From: Candidatus Wildermuthbacteria bacterium GWA2_46_15 | GTDB taxonomy: Bacteria; Patescibacteriota; Minisyncoccia; Minisyncoccales; GWA2-46-15 | DNA length: 27,841 bases | Direction of reading: 5' to 3' | Assembly: GCA_001823105.1 (NCBI GenBank) | Contig: MHTO01000007.1 | Coordinates: 1-27,841, forward strand | Shown: positions 25,101 through 27,841 of the stretch, piece by piece | Layout: each line of letters opens with the position of its first letter | How positions within the stretch are numbered: position 1 is the stretch's first letter | Made by a program: the position numbers and the translations under genes | The notes under the pieces: generated by a model | What the model was told of the DNA's origin: nothing | What the model saw: the letters and a program-made list of their open reading frames with translations, nothing else | Databases searched by the model: none

Positions 25101-27841
25101 TGGTGCGGCTCAAGGAAGTCTTATAGTAGATCATGAAAATAGCGGTGGCGCTAGCAGCATTGTCTTCCGCAGTAAGGTAAACCGCGGTAGTGATTACGGT
25201 TTTATCCAGTACCAGGATACTGCAACTGTGGGAGGAGCTGGTGAGGCTGCTCAGCTTATCATCGGAACCTCCAATGATGCTGATGATCACCTGATTCTTC
25301 AACCTGCCGGCAGAGTCGGCATCGGCACAACCAATCCTGGTCAGAAATTGACTGTAGTAGGAACCATTGAAACCATAAACCCAGGCGGAGGTATAAAATT
25401 CCCTGATGGCACAATTATGACTAGCGCAGCAGCAGCAGGCGGCTGGACTGATGGCGGAGCGAATGTGTATTTAACAACGCTTACAGACAATGTCGGTATC
25501 GGAACTGTAAGCCCGCAAAGGGCGTTACATATAACCCAAGGCCAAGATGGAGGAAGCAATAGTATTTTCCAGTCTGCTGCTGATGATAGGCCTGGGATTG
25601 CTTTAAGAGGATATTATCCTGAGATTGATGTTATTTCTAATATGTACACAAATGGCAGCCATGGAGCAACATTAAGGCTGGCTGCGTATGATGACAGTAG
25701 TAGAAACACATGGAAACACTGGGTTATTGGCACGCCTGGAGTAGGCGCTAGCTGGATGGATATTGGCTATGCTCAAAATGACGCCAATCCCCATGCTGGT
25801 ATCGCTGGTTATGCGGGCGCATCTGGCACTGGAAAGACAATCATGAGATTACAATCAAATGGCAACGTTGGCATCGGGACGACGGCGCCAGGAGTAAAAT
25901 TGGATATTACTGGTTCTGGGAGCGCTGAAAATCTGCGAGTGCAAGGGTCGATTAAAACTTATGATGGGACGCTTAATAGCACTGGTACCTGGCATTTTGG
26001 AGCAGGCGCATTTAGCGGCGATACTAATAATTTCAGCATATACCACGTTCCAAATGGAGCCAAAGTTGTTATTAATACGAGCGGCACTCTTAATGCCACA
26101 GGAGGCTTGCAATGGAACGGCCAGTCGCTGGATAGCAGGTATTTTCCTTTAGGAGGCACTGGTACTGTTGCTGGCATTTCTGCTACCAATGGTATGGGGA
26201 TGGACCGCGACTCGATAAATGATGGCTTATGGTTCAACGATCGCTATGATCAAAACCACCATCTTTATAATAACTACAACAACGTAGATGGCCAGGGCGG
26301 GTTCGATGGAATGAAGTGGAACACATACAGAGGCCTTTATATCAGAACAGGGCTTACTGGCAGTACCGATCGTATAACAGTCGATCAGAATACAAATTAT
26401 ATTAATCTTTTAAATAGCAGCGTCGGCATCGGGACGACGGCGCCGAACACAAAGTTACATCTTATTGGGGATAAAGTGTTAGTTACTCCAGGCACTTCTG
26501 AGGGTTCCAATTATCCTGCCAGCTGGGGAAAATTTGTAACTATAGGCGATGCCTTAACCGATTATGCCAGGCCTGCTGGTTTATATGGCCTTGATGTTGC
26601 TTGGTCAAGTGACTGGGTGATGTTGGGTATGATTGACAGGGCAGGAAGTAACGCTAAAGATGCTGCTCTTGTTTGGGGAGATGATGCTGGTGATAATTTG
26701 CGTTTTATGTTTAATACCAGCACAGTTGCGCAGCTAAATCCCAGCGGTACTCTCAATGCTACCGGCGGCTTCCAGTGGAACGGCCAGTCGCTGGATTCGA
26801 GGTATGCCTATGTTGGTGGTTCCAATGCCTCTGGGACTTGGCCGATAAGCATCACCGGCAGTGTATCTAGATTATCGACATTTGATACCAGAAGCACTAA
26901 TCCTGTCCCGTCTTCTTATTCAATGGGCATTACTTCAGATTTTAAAGGAAATGGTGTAGATGGATTAAGTGATGCTGGGTCTTATCATGGAGTATTTAGC
27001 TTCCGACAATGGTCCTCAGGGGCTGACTGGTCTGGAGGTGGAATACGACAAATTGCTTTTACGGATAATGATAACTTATGGGTTAGAGGGAATGGGGGCG
27101 GTGGAGATACATGGAATGGGTGGAAATTATTATTAAACTCAAGTAATATCTCTTCTTATGCCCTACCAGTAAACGGCGGCACAATAAGCGGTAATCTTAC
27201 CGTAACTGGCAATATAACTGTCTCTACTTCTAATGCCACAGGCGGCGGCATTATTCTTTCAGATGATGGAGATTTTGTTGATATGAATGATGGTTATGCT
27301 ACGCTGAGGACAAGCTATGGGCTCAGGATCAATAGCGCAAATCGCGGCGGATCAAATGTTATCCAATTAGGAAATCAATCAGGCCAGCCTATTTATTTCA
27401 ACACTGGCGGCAACGTTGGCATCGGGACGACGGCGCCAGCTGCTGGCCTTCATGTCTATAACAAAAATGCTTTCTTTGATCTTCCAGGCGGCGGAGCAGT
27501 TGAACGCAATTTCACCATTAAACACGTTGGGACAGCTCAGATAGGTTTTGGCTCTTATCCGGGCGCTTGGACACCCGCTTTGCAAATTCAAAATAATAAT
27601 AATTCTAGATATGTCTGGATTAGTCCGCTTGACAGTGGATCTGGAGGAAATGCCAGATTGGTAACCGGTGGATCGGATTTTGATATGTTCCCCGGGAATA
27701 CTTTGTCTGCGCGATTTATGACCAATGGAACAATGGGTACAAATAAAATCCGTGCCGACGGCAACCAGTCATGGGGAGATAATTCAGGCTGGTGGACACA
27801 CGATCCATATGGTTATGGCTGGGGTAAACCGCATGGTTCAT
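22156..27841 (+). CDS. secreted fibre-like protein with 15 NVGIG repeats, 3' end outside window (>=1,895 aa)
   Basis: The frame is open from ATG 22156 to the last base, so the stop lies beyond the window. Residues 1-37 form a Sec signal peptide (KRGNFWRIFLALFIALALEL...AVFA|DED); the LELC before it is not a lipobox. Unlike its neighbours it has no N-terminal CBM-like domain: the first repeat (GNVGIGTASPSGKRLKV) starts only eight residues after the predicted cleavage site. Residues ~296-499 form a jelly-roll-like domain (AYRLTVWVKKDNTSSGTVYL, NRWYLLVGYIH, QYFWGPRFEEI). Two KFPDGTI modules (23767 and 25384), each followed by a GGW.D block and an NVGIG repeat, and two WNGQSLDSRY modules (26080 and 26743) follow. 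Residues ~1560-1680 have the GTWPISITGSVSRL ... WNGWKLLLNSSNISSYALPV pattern of phage long-tail-fibre receptor-side repeats. The spacer modules differ from those in the giant gene. An S74 chaperone domain beyond the window is possible. Confidence 0.88.
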   Translation, partial: MNTMLLKRGNFWRIFLALFIALALELCAGAPPWAVFADEDHIIQGNVGIGTASPSGKRLKVQGDADITGTLTAGSFSITNLGTVSVTGTMTFSGVTTDITTAGSEHLALMPGGNVGIGTTGPATKLHALLDTNNVDIIRASTAAHSIGLGIDSAATYWGASLFQDGTKRFTVESNGGILVGGGYQGSNAPANGAIIEGNVGIGTTGPGAKLDVKGEIVARSTVNDVILTKSSWAGNSGGYFDIYKDGVVMVHLSAWTGAGHSYFNEGNVGIGTTSPVAKLDVAGWIKSKTGYVDQNMLDTTYWTISAGSIGSFSANQSTAENDRIWNTDPFGRPTMLWRAVNDAGSDADGGWNYNNIPIDNNKAYRLTVWVKKDNTSSGTVYLGCDGGNTNDLNNANNTNPYFFAFASNNLIVNRWYLLVGYIHANNDASVTSYSAVYDGVTGKKVINGTDFKNRNANNFQTHRTYNYYDTTTGSIQYFWGPRFEEINGNELTIEDLLGVPPGATQDAVAYFGGNVGIGTTVPGQKLQVTGIIESTSGGFKFPDGTIQGSAGAAGGWVDDGPVVRLGTVSDSVGIGTTGPGAKLDVQGASGLKIGNSTYDANLVFGNNATWKSGIRVYDNGDAEMRIWHANPSGQIILATGYNGDQATSMPTDGLFIDQNKVGIGYASPAGATGKLLVNGNVGIGTTGPSGKLDVVAGAARTGTHGATPSFYVTGSLSPGQTGPSANNIEFRHDNGSQGIGFGYNTIYQTGSNTNQELNLLSRGSSPITLNAYPYSTGNVGIGTTAPNSTLTVIGGDNAIRGAYGRMIQSRDEWLRINDDDQGQDYHTNGIYMDGPGVGMQGGLSVGGSNLPAAGDINVNGNDIDLMAGNVGYIHRVGRISFDWTSGSYNSSEYNGIESMNYNRNWADSMALNSFNDITLRLDSNNNNPNSYLRVTNDAYAGGTVVFQVDQSGNTYHLGNVGIGTTGPAAKFNLSETTGTVHGAAQGSLIVDHENSGGASSIVFRSKVNRGSDYGFIQYQDTATVGGAGEAAQLIIGTSNDADDHLILQPAGRVGIGTTNPGQKLTVVGTIETINPGGGIKFPDGTIMTSAAAAGGWTDGGANVYLTTLTDNVGIGTVSPQRALHITQGQDGGSNSIFQSAADDRPGIALRGYYPEIDVISNMYTNGSHGATLRLAAYDDSSRNTWKHWVIGTPGVGASWMDIGYAQNDANPHAGIAGYAGASGTGKTIMRLQSNGNVGIGTTAPGVKLDITGSGSAENLRVQGSIKTYDGTLNSTGTWHFGAGAFSGDTNNFSIYHVPNGAKVVINTSGTLNATGGLQWNGQSLDSRYFPLGGTGTVAGISATNGMGMDRDSINDGLWFNDRYDQNHHLYNNYNNVDGQGGFDGMKWNTYRGLYIRTGLTGSTDRITVDQNTNYINLLNSSVGIGTTAPNTKLHLIGDKVLVTPGTSEGSNYPASWGKFVTIGDALTDYARPAGLYGLDVAWSSDWVMLGMIDRAGSNAKDAALVWGDDAGDNLRFMFNTSTVAQLNPSGTLNATGGFQWNGQSLDSRYAYVGGSNASGTWPISITGSVSRLSTFDTRSTNPVPSSYSMGITSDFKGNGVDGLSDAGSYHGVFSFRQWSSGADWSGGGIRQIAFTDNDNLWVRGNGGGGDTWNGWKLLLNSSNISSYALPVNGGTISGNLTVTGNITVSTSNATGGGIILSDDGDFVDMNDGYATLRTSYGLRINSANRGGSNVIQLGNQSGQPIYFNTGGNVGIGTTAPAAGLHVYNKNAFFDLPGGGAVERNFTIKHVGTAQIGFGSYPGAWTPALQIQNNNNSRYVWISPLDSGSGGNARLVTGGSDFDMFPGNTLSARFMTNGTMGTNKIRADGNQSWGDNSGWWTHDPYGYGWGKPHGS
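23041..23652 (+). other. jelly-roll-like domain coding segment (last gene)
   Basis: This encodes residues ~296-499 between the repeats at 22954 and 23695. Motifs: YWTISAGSIGSFSAN, IPIDNNKAYRLTVWVKK, GTVYLGCDGG, NRWYLLVGYIHANN and IQYFWGPRFEEINGNE. It reads as a carbohydrate-binding-like beta sandwich. It contains a lone cysteine (LGCDGG). Confidence 0.55.
26080..26805 (+). repeat. WNGQSLDSRY module, two 63-bp copies 663 bp apart
   Basis: 26080-26142 and 26743-26805 each encode SGTLNATGG[LF]QWNGQ followed by SLDSRY. The central bases coding for WNGQSLD are identical. The D.RY ending is the usual junction of long-tail-fibre modules in phages. Confidence 0.8.

Larger units (their letters stand above)
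22288..27462 (+). repeat. NVGIG(T)T repeat family, 15 copies within the last gene
   Basis: Copies start at 22288, 22492, 22747, 22954, 23695, 23866, 24133, 24193, 24487, 25030, 25309, 25486, 25861, 26416 and 27409. GGCATCGGGACGACGG occurs exactly in the copies at 22747, 25861, 26416 and 27409, and also in the giant-gene copies at 19348 and 20236. The copy at 24133 is degenerate (VGIGYASPAGATGKL). Confidence 0.9.

Noticed and set aside
5806..27841. Diversity-generating retroelement target
   Set aside because: There is no reverse transcriptase, no template repeat and no adenine-biased variation between copies. Variation between repeats is spread over all bases.
1..27841. Prophage or phage tail locus
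   Set aside because: There are no capsid, terminase, portal, tape-measure or integrase genes, and three fibre genes start with Sec signal peptides. It remains possible that genes outside the window change this view.

Overview
The window holds five genes, all on the + strand and closely spaced (39, 54, 28 and 117 bases apart). Four encode long, low-complexity, beta-rich secreted proteins built from bacteriophage tail-fibre modules. The fifth is a small cytoplasmic-looking protein of unknown function. There are no RNA genes, transposases, integrases, phage structural or packaging genes, and no CRISPR array. Sec signal peptides on the three genes whose starts are visible argue for a bacterial chromosome rather than a phage genome. 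The modest GC content, very long genes, NVGIGTT-type repeats and the C-terminal domain of the first two genes recall uncultured candidate-phylum bacteria. Omnitrophota fit best and Patescibacteria are an alternative, but this assignment is inference and no marker gene is present.

Layout: (1) 1-887 is the 3' end of a fibre-like gene. (2) 927-5378 encodes a 1,483-residue secreted protein with an N-terminal carbohydrate-binding-like domain, a long middle of tail-fibre modules, and the same C-terminal domain as gene 1. (3) 5433-5777 encodes a 114-residue protein without a signal peptide, flanked by an RNA hairpin on each side. (4) 5806-22038 encodes a giant 5,410-residue secreted protein with the same N-terminal domain as gene 2, 25 copies of the NVGIG repeat, and several large internal duplications. 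(5) 22156 to beyond the window end encodes at least 1,895 residues, also secreted, with 15 NVGIG repeats in the part seen.

The genes look like one operon making a family of long extracellular fibres. They share N-terminal, C-terminal and internal modules in different combinations, which suggests growth by module duplication, swapping and recombination. The core of the NVGIGTT repeat is conserved as DNA, including synonymous positions, across genes 4 and 5. No S74 endosialidase-type chaperone domain and no recognisable cell-wall or membrane anchor is visible, so how these fibres trimerise and stay attached is open.
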